Part shown: positions 53,569-63,574 of the stretch, in pieces
Layout: the number at the start of each line of letters is the position of its first letter
How positions within the stretch are numbered: position 1 is the first letter of the stretch
NCBI GenBank assembly: GCA_027067055.1
Contig: JAMOMK010000026.1
Coordinates: 62,001 to 126,000 of the forward strand
Length of the DNA stretch: 64,000 bases
Direction of reading: 5' to 3'
From: Lysobacterales bacterium
GTDB taxonomy: Bacteria > Pseudomonadota > Gammaproteobacteria > Xanthomonadales > Marinicellaceae
The notes under the pieces: model-generated
The model's input: the letters and a program-made list of their open reading frames with translations, nothing else
The model's database searches: none
What the model was told of the DNA's origin: nothing
Translations under genes and position numbers: made by a program

Positions 53569-54123
53569 ATGACTGCACAAAATAAACAAATCGCCCTATT
53601 TGCTGTTATTGCATTAGTGATATATGCTGTATGGAGTTATTACTTTAATCGCGAAGAAATTAAGAAGGACAAGCCTTTTACTAAAGGTTATTCAGTTGAA
53701 CAAATAGAAATGCGAATGACAAACGAAGACGGTGAATTGTCGACAAAGTTTAAATCACCAAGTTTGATTCGTTACACTGACTCACCAGTTTTATATATTG
53801 ATGCCCCTGTTGTTTGGACTTACGAAAATAACAGGGAGCATTGGCTTATTAAAGCAAATAAGGCGGAGCTTAATACGCAGACAAATCAGGTCGAGCTTCT
53901 TGATAATGTCAATGCACGCTCACTTGATGAGAAGGAGCCGATAGTTTTCGTCACAAAAAATTTAATGTTAGACTTAACAAGTAAAAAAGCACAAACATCT
54001 GATGGTATTTCCATGCAACAAGCGCAATCTAGTATGCAAGGGCAGGTTGCTCACATTGATTTAAAAAATAAAATTATTGAGGTAAATAATAATGTTAAAG
54101 CCATTTATAAATCCATTAAATAA
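53569..54123 (+). CDS. lptC: LPS export protein LptC
   Basis: LptC is a bitopic inner-membrane protein that takes LPS from LptB2FG and passes it to LptA. The 184-residue product (191 in E. coli) has one N-terminal helix (about 6-25, IALFAVIALVIYAVWSYYF) and a periplasmic beta-jellyroll region with FKSPSLIRYTDSPVLYIDAP and HWLIKANKAELNTQTNQVEL. The sequence is divergent, but the position between kdsC and lptA supports it. The ATG has no strong ribosome-binding site; coupling from kdsC is likely. Confidence 0.9.
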   Translation: MTAQNKQIALFAVIALVIYAVWSYYFNREEIKKDKPFTKGYSVEQIEMRMTNEDGELSTKFKSPSLIRYTDSPVLYIDAPVVWTYENNREHWLIKANKAELNTQTNQVELLDNVNARSLDEKEPIVFVTKNLMLDLTSKKAQTSDGISMQQAQSSMQGQVAHIDLKNKIIEVNNNVKAIYKSIK

Positions 54124-54613
54124 AACACCATTTATTTTGCTTGTTATTATGGCATCCAATGTGTGCGCACTTGAAACTGATAAAGCTGCTGATTTTGAGC
54201 TTGATGCTGATAATTTTTTGAATTTGCCGCAAGTAACAAATGGTGTGACAAGAGTAAAGTTTTGGAGTAATGTTTCTATACAGCAAGGGACATTAAAAAT
54301 TAAAGCAGATGAAGCCGTTGTTTATAGTGGCTCTGATGGAATGGAAAAAGTTCTATTAAAAGGCAGTCCTGTACAGATGGAACAATTTATCGACTCAAAC
54401 TATGGAAAAATAAATATTATAGCTAAACAAATAGATTTTATGATGAAAGATGAGATGTTATTCATGAGTGGGAATGTTATTATCTCAAGTAAAATACAGG
54501 GAAAAATGCATGGAGAAAAAATTAGTATGAATTTAAAGACTAAAGAAATTAAAGGAACTAAGACAGAAGGCTCTGATAATCGTGTTCGTTTAGTTATACC
54601 AGGTAAAAAATAA
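54092..54613 (+). CDS. lptA: LPS transport periplasmic protein LptA
   Basis: LptA forms the periplasmic bridge for LPS. The 173-residue product has a signal peptide (about 1-26, ending SNVCA) and an OstA-type domain with [40 protein letters not shown] and [20 protein letters not shown]. The start at 54092 overlaps lptC by 32 bases. It lies between lptC and lptB in the expected order. Confidence 0.92.
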   Translation: MLKPFINPLNKTPFILLVIMASNVCALETDKAADFELDADNFLNLPQVTNGVTRVKFWSNVSIQQGTLKIKADEAVVYSGSDGMEKVLLKGSPVQMEQFIDSNYGKINIIAKQIDFMMKDEMLFMSGNVIISSKIQGKMHGEKISMNLKTKEIKGTKTEGSDNRVRLVIPGKK

Positions 54614-54618
54614 CACTT

Positions 54619-55338
54619 ATGATAGTTGTCAACCACTTAGAAAAATCTTATAAAAAAAGACAAATCATCAAAGATGTTTCAATGACTGTAGATAGGGGTG
54701 AAGTTGTCGGCTTGCTCGGTCCAAATGGTGCTGGTAAAACCACCTGTTTTTATATGATAGTCGGATTGGTAGCAGCTGATTCTGGTGAGATTATAATAGA
54801 TGATATAGATGCAACTAAATTAGGTATACATCACCGAGCGGGTTTGGGTATGGGTTATTTACCTCAAGAAGCGTCTATTTTTCGAAAATTAAGTGTACGT
54901 GATAATATAATGGCAGTGCTTGAATTGAGAAAGGATCTCAATAAGCAGCAGCGTATCGCTCAAGTTGAGTCATTAATGGAAGAATTACATATATCACATG
55001 TACACGATCAACTTGGCATTAGTCTCTCTGGTGGTGAGCGCCGCCGAGTTGAGATTGCCCGTGCTTTGGCATTGGATTTAAAATATATTTTATTGGATGA
55101 GCCCTTTGCTGGTGTCGATCCAATTTCTGTTATTGATATTCAAAAAATCGTGTCACACCTTAAAAACAGAGGCCTAGGTGTATTAATTACGGACCATAAT
55201 GTCAGTGAAACCTTAGGAATTTCAGATCGTGCTTACATATTGAATGATGGAGTCATGATAAAAGAAGGAACACCTGAGCAAATTATAAGTGATGAGAAGG
55301 TTAAGAGTGTATATCTTGGAAAAAACTTTCGAATGTAA
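54619..55338 (+). CDS. lptB: LPS export ABC transporter ATPase LptB
   Basis: LptB powers LPS extraction with LptF and LptG. The 239-residue product (241 in E. coli) has Walker [10 protein letters not shown] at 34-42, the Q-loop [13 protein letters not shown], the signature [15 protein letters not shown] near 136-150, Walker [14 protein letters not shown] and the H-loop [10 protein letters not shown]. It is the last lpt gene here. lptF and lptG, which lie elsewhere in most genomes, are not in the window. Confidence 0.97.
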   Translation: MIVVNHLEKSYKKRQIIKDVSMTVDRGEVVGLLGPNGAGKTTCFYMIVGLVAADSGEIIIDDIDATKLGIHHRAGLGMGYLPQEASIFRKLSVRDNIMAVLELRKDLNKQQRIAQVESLMEELHISHVHDQLGISLSGGERRRVEIARALALDLKYILLDEPFAGVDPISVIDIQKIVSHLKNRGLGVLITDHNVSETLGISDRAYILNDGVMIKEGTPEQIISDEKVKSVYLGKNFRM

Positions 55339-55558
55339 AGCTTGCTTTTATCATTATTTTTGTGTATCGTTATATCAATTATAAAAATAAGGGTTTGGAT
55401 AAAAATACCTTGAATTCTCATAATTCATACCAAAATTTTCTTTTAGAGACAGGAATTGTTTCACATTTCTTGTCATCACTTTTCGCGGGCTATAAACTTT
55501 TCGGTAAACACAAAAGTTATTCATGTTCGTTTTTCACTAACAAAATGAGGAAATCACT

Positions 55559-55879
55559 ATGCAAATAGACATTACTGGTCATCAAGTCGAAGTTACTAAA
55601 TCAATGAGAGATTATTTCACAACAAAATTTGAGCGCATTAAGCGCCACTTTGATCAGGTTATAAAGGTACATGCAATTTTAAGTGTGGAAAAATTAGAGC
55701 ATAAAGCAGAGGCAACTATGCATATTAATGGCAAAACTATTTTTGCAGAAAGTGTACAAGAAGACTTGTATGCAGCAATTGATTTATTAATTGATAAACT
55801 GGATAAACAAGTCAGAAGACATAAGGACAAAGTAACGAATAAACACAGAGGTGAAGGGTTAAAATATAATATTTCCTAA
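55559..55879 (+). CDS. hpf: Ribosome hibernation promoting factor (short HPF)
   Basis: HPF binds the 30S decoding centre to make inactive 100S ribosomes together with RMF. The 106-residue product (95 in E. coli) fits the short form with MQIDITGHQVEVTKSMRDYF, VEKLEHKAEATMHINGKTIF and AESVQEDLYAAIDLLIDKLD with a basic tail. A good ribosome-binding site (GAGGAAA) precedes the ATG. In most gammaproteobacteria rpoN lies directly before hpf; here 220 bases of AT-rich DNA without a gene separate lptB from hpf. Confidence 0.95.
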   Translation: MQIDITGHQVEVTKSMRDYFTTKFERIKRHFDQVIKVHAILSVEKLEHKAEATMHINGKTIFAESVQEDLYAAIDLLIDKLDKQVRRHKDKVTNKHRGEGLKYNIS

Positions 55880-56061
55880 AAATAGTTAATGAGGTCAAGT
55901 TTTTACTTGGTCTCATTCTAAATTTATTCACAAAAATAGAAACTTCAGTAGTTAATAGAAGTTTTGTAAGCCTCTCTTTAAGATTAAATACCCATATATT
56001 CCTCAAAAAGGTATACTTAGCAAAGGTTCTTTTACTTACAATGCTACAAAAAATTAATTAA

Positions 56062-56520
56062 ATGAAGTTTATTGATTACATAGAAACACAAAACATCTTA
56101 TTAAATATTCCTTTTAGAAGTAAAAAAAGGTTATTTGAACAGCTTGCAAAATTAATGTCAGGTGATGAAAGTCCACGAATTATTTACAATGCCTTAGTCA
56201 AAAGAGAAAAACTAGGAGCAACCTCGTTAGGTAATGGTGTAGCATTACCTCATGCCAACTGTTTAAAAAATAAAGAAGTTAAAATATCAGTATTTGTCTT
56301 AAATAAACCAGTAAATTATGAAAGTGTAGATGAAAATTTTGTGCAAGTTATAGTCTGTGTCTTATTTCCAAAACTACTCACTGAAAGCCATTATCAAATG
56401 CTTAAACTGATGGGAAAATTCTTTAAAAAGCACCGTATTTATCGCGACATTATTCAAGCTAAATCTGCTGAAGAAATTAAATCAATAATAATGGATGAAG
56501 GAAAAACTAAAAAGGATTAA
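56062..56520 (+). CDS. ptsN: PTS IIA-like nitrogen-regulatory protein PtsN
   Basis: PtsN (EIIA-Ntr) accepts phosphate from NPr and regulates potassium uptake and other processes. The 152-residue product (163 in E. coli) has the phospho-accepting histidine H64 in GNGVALPHANC, typical of the fructose-EIIA family, and NALVKREKLGATSLG before it. There is no detectable membrane part. It lies after hpf and 3 bases before rapZ. NPr (ptsO) normally follows rapZ but is not seen here. Confidence 0.94.
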   Translation: MKFIDYIETQNILLNIPFRSKKRLFEQLAKLMSGDESPRIIYNALVKREKLGATSLGNGVALPHANCLKNKEVKISVFVLNKPVNYESVDENFVQVIVCVLFPKLLTESHYQMLKLMGKFFKKHRIYRDIIQAKSAEEIKSIIMDEGKTKKD

Positions 56521-56523
56521 CTT

Positions 56524-57390
56524 ATGCAAGAACTAATCGTTATTTCAGGAATGTCAGGCTCAGGTAAGACAATTGCCTTAAGGACTTTAGAAGATTTAGA
56601 TTTTTATTGTGTTGATAATTTGCCAATAGATATGCTCAAACAATTTGTTAAACATATCTGCCAAAACCCAGATGATTATCACCGTGTTTGTGTTGGTATT
56701 GATATTAGAAATTCTGAAGAAGCCTTAAAAGAACTGCCTGATATCGTTGCAAATATTGATTCAAGCCTGATTAAAAGTAAAGTTATATTTTTAAACTCAA
56801 ATGACGAAACCTTATTAAAAAGATATTCAGAAACACGCCGTTCACATCCATTATCAAACAGTAAGCATAACTATTCTTTATCACAAGCCATAGCGCAAGA
56901 AAGAGTTCTACTCGAGCCTATTGCCAATCTAGCTGATTTATTGGTTGATACGAGCCGAACAACAGCACCTCAGTTAAGGGACAAAATTTGGCGTCAAGTC
57001 TCTGGCTCCAGTAATGGTAAAGTCTCCTTGTTATTGCAATCATTTGCCTTTAAACGAGGTGTTCCCTATGATGCTGATTTTGTTTTTGATGCGCGTTGTT
57101 TACCTAATCCATTTTGGGAAAAAAGTTTGCGAGAGTATTGTGGGAAAGATCAGCCAATTAAAGATTATCTTGATTCCAAAGAGATGGCTGTAGAGTTTTA
57201 TGATGATATTGCTGGTTTAGTAAAGAAGTGGATACCATCATTTGAAGAGCATGACCGCAGTTACCTCACCATTGCAATTGGTTGTACGGGAGGTAAACAT
57301 CGTTCAGTTTATTTGACAGAAAAATTATTTAATGATTTGAGTCAATCCAGAAAGAACATCCTTGTTCAACACAGAGAGCTTGACAGCTAA
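56524..57390 (+). CDS. rapZ: RNase adapter protein RapZ
   Basis: RapZ is an RNA-binding ATPase that directs RNase E to GlmZ in E. coli and so controls GlmS. The 288-residue product (284 in E. coli) has Walker A GMSGSGKT at residues 9-16, the [11 protein letters not shown] block, [22 protein letters not shown] and the C-terminal signature [20 protein letters not shown]. It ends 4 bases into the convergent dapD stop region. The presence of RapZ without the neighbouring rpoN and NPr genes is notable. Confidence 0.96.
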   Translation: MQELIVISGMSGSGKTIALRTLEDLDFYCVDNLPIDMLKQFVKHICQNPDDYHRVCVGIDIRNSEEALKELPDIVANIDSSLIKSKVIFLNSNDETLLKRYSETRRSHPLSNSKHNYSLSQAIAQERVLLEPIANLADLLVDTSRTTAPQLRDKIWRQVSGSSNGKVSLLLQSFAFKRGVPYDADFVFDARCLPNPFWEKSLREYCGKDQPIKDYLDSKEMAVEFYDDIAGLVKKWIPSFEEHDRSYLTIAIGCTGGKHRSVYLTEKLFNDLSQSRKNILVQHRELDS

Positions 57391-58208
57391 TCCCGCAACA
57401 ACTCATTAATTGAAGTCTTTGCACGAGTTTGTGCATCAACAGTTTTTACAATGACGGCACAACTCAGTGAGTGAGAGCCATCTTTGCTGGGTAAATTACC
57501 AGGAACGACCACAGAACCAGGTGGAACATAACCATAAGTAATTTCTTTGGTGGCGCGATTATAAATTTTGGTACTTTGTGAAATAAACACACCCATGGAA
57601 AGCACGCTGCCTTTACCTATTCGCACACCCTCAACCACTTCAGAGCGCGCACCAATAAAACAGTCGTCTTCGATGATAGTTGGAGAGGATTGCAAGGGCT
57701 CAAGCACTCCGCCTATACCAACGCCCCCTGATAAATGCACATTTTTACCAATCTGGGCACAACTTCCAACTGTAACCCAAGTATCTACCATGGTTCCTTC
57801 ATCAACATAAGCGCCTATGTTGACATAGCTTGGCATAACGACAACGTTCTTACCAAGAAAGGCTCCCATTCGAATCGTTGCAGGAGGAACAATTCGTGCA
57901 CCAATCTTTTCAAAATCTTCTTGAGTGGCATTGTTGAATCGGCACGGAACTTTGTCAAAATAGTTATGTGAAGTCCCTTGTGTGACATAATTATCACTAA
58001 TAGTAAAATACAATAAAACAGCCTTTTTTAGCCATTCATTTACTTGCCACTGACTATTATCTAATGGCTGAGCAACTCGAAATTTACCTTCTTCTAATCC
58101 CATAAGTGCATGGTTGATTGCGCTTTCGTATTTGTTGTCGAGTTCAATTTTGTTTAAAGTTGTTCTTTCTTCCCACGCTTGTTCAATTGTTTGTTGTAGT
58201 TCGTTCAT
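57387..58208 (-). CDS. dapD: Tetrahydrodipicolinate N-succinyltransferase
   Basis: DapD succinylates tetrahydrodipicolinate in lysine and meso-diaminopimelate synthesis. The 273-residue product (274 in E. coli) has an N-terminal helical domain and a left-handed beta-helix with hexapeptide repeats ([40 protein letters not shown]). The C-terminal domain ends SINELLRD. Its start overlaps glnD's stop (ATGA), so they are coupled. It converges on rapZ. Confidence 0.97.
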   Translation of the reverse strand: MNELQQTIEQAWEERTTLNKIELDNKYESAINHALMGLEEGKFRVAQPLDNSQWQVNEWLKKAVLLYFTISDNYVTQGTSHNYFDKVPCRFNNATQEDFEKIGARIVPPATIRMGAFLGKNVVVMPSYVNIGAYVDEGTMVDTWVTVGSCAQIGKNVHLSGGVGIGGVLEPLQSSPTIIEDDCFIGARSEVVEGVRIGKGSVLSMGVFISQSTKIYNRATKEITYGYVPPGSVVVPGNLPSKDGSHSLSCAVIVKTVDAQTRAKTSINELLRD

Positions 58209-60793
58209 AATAAATCCAGTAATGTTTTTTTGAGTTGGTCGAGTTCTAGTGTATCCAGTGCTTTATTGTTTCTATTAATCCAAAAGGTGTTTTCTGCACG
58301 TGCACCAATGGTAAAAATTTTGGCTGCATTAATGGAAATGTTAAGCTCAATTAATGCTTTGGCAATCAAAGAAAGCAGGCCATGACGGTCACGGCAAATA
58401 ACTTCAATGGTGCTTTCTTTGCTATTGTTTGACTCCAGTGTATTCACTTTTGATTTAATCTTAAAGAGTTTTTCACGACTTGGAGTGTATTTGTTTAACT
58501 CTATATCAATTATTTTCTCTTGCGCTAGTGCTTCACGCATTTGGCCTACGACTTGTGAATTAGAGCTATATTTATCAACAATGCAATGCACTATATTAAG
58601 TGCAAAACCATCTTTTGTAATGTTGATATTGGCATCAACGACAGAGAAATTGTGTTTTTCAAACAAAGAAACCATAATATAAAATAAACCATTAAAATCA
58701 TGGGCATAAATTAAAAATTCTACGCTTTCCCCTTTTTGGTTTAATTGTGCCACAACAGGTTTTACTTCGCTGGCTATTAATTGATGAATGTGAATGAGTT
58801 TGCTTAAATTAAAGCGACGATACAAGTTGCTTGGAAAATTATTAATCTGTTGTTTTATTTGGTCTTTGTCAAATTCCGATTCAATAAAATGTTCTAATAA
58901 AGTTGCCTTGGTTTGTGTCGCCGATTGTTTTTGAATGTTTTGTGTTAAGTGTGCTTTAGTTTTGACAAAGAGCTCATACAACAAACTGCCCTTAAAATCA
59001 TTCCAGAGTTTTGGATCAGTGGCAGAGATATCAGCAATTGTTAACAAATACAAGGCTCTAAGTTTCAATAATGAACCAACATGATTTGCAAACTCAGCGA
59101 TGACTTCAGGGTCACTCAAATCTTTCTTCTGAGCCGTCTCACTCATGACGAGATGCTCTCTAACGAGCCAAACAATTAATTCAGCATCATCTCCAGTAAT
59201 GTTGAAATGAGTACAAAACTCTTGTGCATCAACCGCGCCTAATTCCGCATGGTGCCCTTCACGGCCTTTAGCAATGTCATGGAATAATGCAGATAAATAG
59301 ACCAAATAGGGTTTTGGAATATTAGCAAAAACTTGTTCAGCTCGTTTGACTTTGGTTTTTCCATGGCGCAATAAGCATAAATTGCGCAAGGTAAATAAAC
59401 TGTGTTGATCCACCGTATAAATATGGAACAAATCAAATTGCATACGACCAACAATTCGACCAAAAACAGGTAAATAACGCGCTAAGATACCAAGACGATT
59501 CATCTGATTTAACACAGATGCAACCTTGTTGTCTTGTTGTAAAATACTTAAGAATTGTATTTTCACGTGTTCGTTATTTCTAAAATCATCTGTTATTTGA
59601 TCAATATTATGACGCATGGCTCTGACCGTATTAGCTCTTACGCCTTGAATTTCTGGGTGTTTTTGAATGAGTAAAAACAGTTCAAACCAAACAGTTGGCT
59701 CATGTGAGAATAAATTTTCGTCTTTTATCTCCAAAAAGTCATTTACAATTTGAAAGCGTGGGTTTAATTCAATAATCGCATCTTTGTGCTTTTCCTTTAA
59801 AATCTTTTCATCAAATAATTGCAGTAAACGTGAATTCAATCGCTCTAGCCGCATGGCATTACGGTAAAAAATTTGCATAAATTGTTCAACCGCAGGGTTC
59901 TTTATGCCTTCGTCATGAAAGCCAAATATTTTTGCCAACTTTAATTGATAGACAAATAGTACGCGTTCTTCTTTATGACCAGCAATAATGTGCAGAGCGA
60001 AGCGAACCTTCCATAAAAAATCTTGGCCATTCTTTAGACGGATATACTCGTATTCAGTTAAAAAGTCATTGTCGACCAACTCATGCAAAGAGTTGGTTTG
60101 AAAAAACCGCTGCACAACCCATGATACCATTTGAATATCTCGCAGTCCTCCAGGGCCTTCCTTGATATTGGGTTCAACATTGTAAGTGGTGTCAGAATAT
60201 TTCTTGTGACGGTATTTTTGTTCATTCCATTTGGCAATAAAAAAATCCTCTCCTTTCCATATCTTTTTGGCACTAACTAATCTTTGCATTTTGGTAAAAT
60301 TTGCAGAATGCCCCAAAATAAAACGGGCTTCCATTAAGTTGGTGGCAATAGTGACATCGTCTTTTGCTTGTTCGTAACACTCTTTTGCTGTGCGAACACT
60401 CGAACCAATATCTAATCCTATATCCCATAGGCTTTGGATAAATTGGCTGATTTGTTCGTCATCTTTTTTTGATTGCCTGGTTTTTAAGACTAAGATGTCA
60501 ACATCAGAATAGGGGTGCAAATCTCCTCGGCCAAAGCCACCAACGGCAATTAAAGACAGTTTATCATTGGTAATAAATCTGTGCCATAATTGAATCAATA
60601 CCTGTTCGACATACCATCCACGTGTACGAACGAGATTAGCGACTTCTTGATTGGCTAAAAAATCTTCAGCTTGCTTGCTATCGGCTTTTTTTAGAATGTT
60701 TTTATAGAAAGGAATAAATTGATCGGGTGCTTTTTGTAACTCAAGCACATCCATATAATTTTCAGCGTGTAATGGAGGTGCTAATCTAGACAT
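58205..60793 (-). CDS. glnD: Bifunctional uridylyltransferase/uridylyl-removing enzyme
   Basis: GlnD adds UMP to PII at low glutamine and removes it at high glutamine. The 862-residue product (890 in E. coli) has an N-terminal nucleotidyltransferase with [19 protein letters not shown] near residues 80-98, an HD hydrolase domain with [20 protein letters not shown], and two ACT domains at the C-terminus ([20 protein letters not shown] and [20 protein letters not shown]). All the expected domains are present. It is followed by dapD (overlap) and preceded by map with a 7-base gap, the map-glnD-dapD order of many gammaproteobacteria. Confidence 0.97.
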   Translation of the reverse strand: MSRLAPPLHAENYMDVLELQKAPDQFIPFYKNILKKADSKQAEDFLANQEVANLVRTRGWYVEQVLIQLWHRFITNDKLSLIAVGGFGRGDLHPYSDVDILVLKTRQSKKDDEQISQFIQSLWDIGLDIGSSVRTAKECYEQAKDDVTIATNLMEARFILGHSANFTKMQRLVSAKKIWKGEDFFIAKWNEQKYRHKKYSDTTYNVEPNIKEGPGGLRDIQMVSWVVQRFFQTNSLHELVDNDFLTEYEYIRLKNGQDFLWKVRFALHIIAGHKEERVLFVYQLKLAKIFGFHDEGIKNPAVEQFMQIFYRNAMRLERLNSRLLQLFDEKILKEKHKDAIIELNPRFQIVNDFLEIKDENLFSHEPTVWFELFLLIQKHPEIQGVRANTVRAMRHNIDQITDDFRNNEHVKIQFLSILQQDNKVASVLNQMNRLGILARYLPVFGRIVGRMQFDLFHIYTVDQHSLFTLRNLCLLRHGKTKVKRAEQVFANIPKPYLVYLSALFHDIAKGREGHHAELGAVDAQEFCTHFNITGDDAELIVWLVREHLVMSETAQKKDLSDPEVIAEFANHVGSLLKLRALYLLTIADISATDPKLWNDFKGSLLYELFVKTKAHLTQNIQKQSATQTKATLLEHFIESEFDKDQIKQQINNFPSNLYRRFNLSKLIHIHQLIASEVKPVVAQLNQKGESVEFLIYAHDFNGLFYIMVSLFEKHNFSVVDANINITKDGFALNIVHCIVDKYSSNSQVVGQMREALAQEKIIDIELNKYTPSREKLFKIKSKVNTLESNNSKESTIEVICRDRHGLLSLIAKALIELNISINAAKIFTIGARAENTFWINRNNKALDTLELDQLKKTLLDLL

Positions 60794-60800
60794 TGTTCAG

Positions 60801-61598
60801 CTAGTAATCAAACGTATAGTTATCAGTGACAGTTAAGACCTCAACGCCAGTGCCTGTCACGACCATTGTGTGTTCCCATTGAGCTGACAAACTTTTATCT
60901 TTGGTAACCACCGTCCATTCATCAGCAAGCAATTTGCAGTGTCTTTTGCCGACATTAATCATCGGTTCAATGGTAAAAGCCATGCCTTTTTGCAAAACTA
61001 GCTCTGTACCTTTTCTACCATAATGCATCACTTGAGGTGATTCGTGAAATTTTTTGCCAATACCATGACCGCAATACTCACGCACCACCGAGAAGCGATT
61101 GGCATGTGCATGCTGTGCAATAGCATGACCAATATCACCTAGTTGTACACCGGGTTTAACCATACGAATTCCGATTTCCATGCATTCTTTGGTGACATCA
61201 ATAAGCTTTTGTGCGCGACCATTAATTTTTCCCACCGTATACATGCGAGATGTATCACCATGCCAGCCATCTTTGATAACAGTGACATCAATATTGACAA
61301 TGTCACCATTCTTGAGTTTTTTCTCACCAGGAATTCCGTGACAAATTACGTGATTGACCGAGGTACAGATGGACTTTGGGTAGCCATTGGGGTATTTTGG
61401 AGTTTTGTGACCATAGTTAATGGTAGCAGGAATAGTGTCTTGTACATTAACCATATATTCATGGCAAATTCTATCAATTTCATTGGTAGTCACACCAGCA
61501 ACGACGTGTTCACCAATCATGTCTAATACTTCTGCTGCCAAACGGCCTGCAACTCTCATTTTTTGTATATCTTGTTCTGTTTTAATAACAACTTGCAC
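60801..61598 (-). CDS. map: Methionine aminopeptidase, type I
   Basis: Map removes the initiator methionine from nascent proteins. The 265-residue product (264 in E. coli) has the metal-binding set of the family: Asp in VNIDVTVIKDGWHGDTSRMY (two aspartates), His in GHGIGKKFHESPQVMHYG, Glu in FTIEPMINVG and Glu in VVTGTGVEVLT. It lies upstream of glnD on the same strand. rpsB, which often lies divergent from map in gammaproteobacteria, is not in the window; epmC is there instead. Confidence 0.97.
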   Translation of the reverse strand: MQVVIKTEQDIQKMRVAGRLAAEVLDMIGEHVVAGVTTNEIDRICHEYMVNVQDTIPATINYGHKTPKYPNGYPKSICTSVNHVICHGIPGEKKLKNGDIVNIDVTVIKDGWHGDTSRMYTVGKINGRAQKLIDVTKECMEIGIRMVKPGVQLGDIGHAIAQHAHANRFSVVREYCGHGIGKKFHESPQVMHYGRKGTELVLQKGMAFTIEPMINVGKRHCKLLADEWTVVTKDKSLSAQWEHTMVVTGTGVEVLTVTDNYTFDY

Positions 61599-61708
61599 GG
61601 GTAATTTCTTTTAATAATTGTCTAAAGTCACTTATTGTATAGGTATTTTGTTTCTAATGCTTATTTTTTTATTTAAAATGTCGTAATCTGAACAGTCTTG
61701 AATTTTAT

Positions 61709-62227
61709 ATGATTCAACTCAATGAATTAGTAACACTTTTGAACCATAATTACCTTAACCAATACAATACTCGAATTGTTGGTGGTTTTGATGAGCCATT
61801 TTATCAAACATTTGTGGGGCAACAACCTGCACAGATACAGTTTTCACACGATTATATCCGCAGTGCCCTGCACGAACTGGCTCACTGGTGTGTGGCAGGC
61901 AAAGAGCGCCGAAAACAAGATGATTTTGGCTATTGGTATGCAGCAGATGGCAGAAATCAACAACAACAAAATGAATTCTTTCAAGTAGAAATAAAACCCC
62001 AAGCCCTCGAATGGGCATTTTCAATAGTACTAGGTATTGATTTTGAAGCCAGTGTTGATAATCTTGGCACTCAAGTCAAAGGCGTTGATGAATTTAACAA
62101 CAACCTAAAAAAGCAACTGAGCGAATATGTTAAAAATGGTTTTCCAAAGCGAACTGAACAAATCTTGTCGTTATTCGCAAATTATCGAGGGGTTGAGGAT
62201 TTTAAGACATGCTTTACTTTCAACTAA
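61709..62227 (+). CDS. epmC: Elongation factor P hydroxylase EpmC
   Basis: EpmC (YfcM) hydroxylates the beta-lysylated lysine of EF-P. The 172-residue product (182 in E. coli) has the metal-binding motif HELAHWCVAGKERRKQDDFG with H55 and H59, and a later YWYAADGRNQQQQNEFFQVE block that matches the family. EF-P, EpmA and EpmB are not in the window. It is transcribed divergently from map. No clear terminator follows; the next 349 bases (62228-62576) hold the dispersed repeat at 62483 and no gene that I can support. Confidence 0.9.
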   Translation: MIQLNELVTLLNHNYLNQYNTRIVGGFDEPFYQTFVGQQPAQIQFSHDYIRSALHELAHWCVAGKERRKQDDFGYWYAADGRNQQQQNEFFQVEIKPQALEWAFSIVLGIDFEASVDNLGTQVKGVDEFNNNLKKQLSEYVKNGFPKRTEQILSLFANYRGVEDFKTCFTFN

Positions 62228-62482
62228 TACAGTTAAATCAATTGTTAGTTTAAAAATATCAATACAAAAAATACTATACTATATCTCTTTTTGAGTTATA
62301 ATTATTTTGGAGATTGAATAATTAACTTGCTATACACCTGTAAAGTTGTTTAAAAAGTAATTTGACCTCTTAATCTTTAGAAATATAGAGAGAATCTTAA
62401 CAAATGACAAAATCAAATGCTCTTGATATGACTCTATTGATAATAATACACGTGGAAGATCTAGGAAATTATGAAATATGTC

Positions 62483-62501
62483 AAAAAGGGTACTTGACCC
62501 C
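62483..62501. repeat. GGGTACTTGACCCC dispersed element, copy 2
   Basis: AAAAAGGGTACTTGACCCC matches the sequence at 25144-25160 except for one extra A and one extra T. It lies 75 bases beyond the 3' end of a lipoprotein-like gene. Confidence 0.5.
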
Positions 62502-62576
62502 TTAAACGCTGCTCTTTCAACTACTAATTTCCATGGTAGACCCCTTTGATTACATTAGTCCACTGATTGTTAGCGA

Positions 62577-63125
62577 TTATTTCCATCCTCCCGACCTCAA
62601 TACCAACTCTGTTATATATGTCTTTTCTTTGCTATTTTGCTTGTTAACATCAAATGTAAGAGTATATTCTTTAGAATTATCTGGTAAAAAATAACTATGA
62701 TTACGAGAATAAACAAAAGCACCGTTTTTATTGTTAGCTGGCTGAGACCACGTTAATGAATTTATTTTTTCATTGTTCAATGTAGTAATCACTACATCAT
62801 TAGCCATTAATTTAAAAGAAACAATTGCATTATTGGGTCTTGTTTCTGATGGTTGATAAGCAATCTTTGTCGGTTTTTCAAAAACAAAATCAAAACCAAT
62901 TACAAATTTTTTTGATGGTAGATTTTTTAATTTAAATTTGTAATTATTCCTTTGATTAAGATTAATCTCTCCAAGGTTAAGAATATATCTATGATTTACA
63001 GCTTCCAAACCATTGTCAATAAAACTTCCATCTCCTGTATATTGCAAATCTGTACTACAACTTACCATTACTGATAATAAAGAAATACAATATAGCATTT
63101 GTCTTAATATATATAATTCTTTCAT
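62577..63125 (-). CDS. Putative lipoprotein of unknown function
   Basis: I do not recognise this 182-residue protein. It starts MKELYILRQMLYCISLLSVM, with a hydrophobic segment and a possible lipobox at VMVSC (C23), suggesting a lipoprotein signal. The mature part has alternating beta-strand-like stretches (NYKFKLKNLPSKKFVIGFDF, KIAYQPSETRPNNAIVSFKL) and no catalytic motif; a beta-sandwich is plausible. It is flanked by the dispersed GGGTAC element at 62483 and by AAGGGGTGTGCGCCCTTTTT (63151-63170), so it may sit in an insertion-prone patch. A transposase remnant follows farther right. Confidence 0.6.
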   Translation of the reverse strand: MKELYILRQMLYCISLLSVMVSCSTDLQYTGDGSFIDNGLEAVNHRYILNLGEINLNQRNNYKFKLKNLPSKKFVIGFDFVFEKPTKIAYQPSETRPNNAIVSFKLMANDVVITTLNNEKINSLTWSQPANNKNGAFVYSRNHSYFLPDNSKEYTLTFDVNKQNSKEKTYITELVLRSGGWK

Positions 63126-63150
63126 ATTTTTTCCATTAATTTGCAGTTTA

Positions 63151-63170
63151 AGGGGTGTGCGCCCTTTTTA
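63151..63170. repeat. Short inverted repeat near the lipoprotein gene
   Basis: AAGGGGTGTGCGCCCTTTTT has GGG/CCC complementarity (AAGGG-CCCTT) and lies 25 bases upstream of the lipoprotein start. Its A/G-rich to C/T-rich form recalls the GGGTAC...GACCCC elements. It may be part of the same repeat family or a hairpin. Confidence 0.4.
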
Positions 63171-63307
63171 ATAAATTCCTCGGTCTTCCGCACGTATTAT
63201 AACCTACTTTTATTTTTAGTTTTGACTCAATTTGTGACTTAAACTTATCATTTCCAAGAGGCGTACCTGTTTGGGCACAATTTCTAATGGTATATATGGA
63301 TATATAT

Positions 63308-63433
63308 TATATATGGGACAGGCACATATTAAAATCTGTAAATTCTCAGATTGGTGTAGAAACACACTTGGTATATATGGGACAGGCACATATTAAAATC
63401 TGTAAATTCTCAGATTGGTGTAGAAACACACTT
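63308..63433 (+). repeat. 62-base tandem duplication
   Basis: The 62 bases at 63308-63369 are repeated exactly at 63372-63433 with a two-base spacer (period 64). The unit begins TATATATGGGACAGGCACAT and contains AAATCTGTAAATTCTCAGATT, whose AATCTG/CAGATT ends are complementary. From memory, TGGGACAGGCAC is common beside Y1-type transposases. The rest of 63126-63574 shows no gene. Confidence 0.95.
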
Positions 63434-63574
63434 ACTTGAGTTAGGTTTGAATAAATTTGTTGGCTAAAAGTTGAATTTTTTATTGGATTTTCTAAATTCT
63501 TGGGAAATCCACTTATTTGAAACAAAGCTGTAGCTCTCACACGCTCTGTGAAGTTTGATATTTATGAGTTTTGG

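Noticed and set aside
55362-55568. A 68-codon ORF between lptB and hpf
   Set aside because: No ribosome-binding site, composition typical of AT-rich noncoding DNA, no family resemblance, and it overlaps the hpf start region.
63346-63540. A 64-codon minus-strand ORF across the tandem duplication
   Set aside because: It runs through duplicated noncoding sequence, has no ribosome-binding site and no recognisable protein features.
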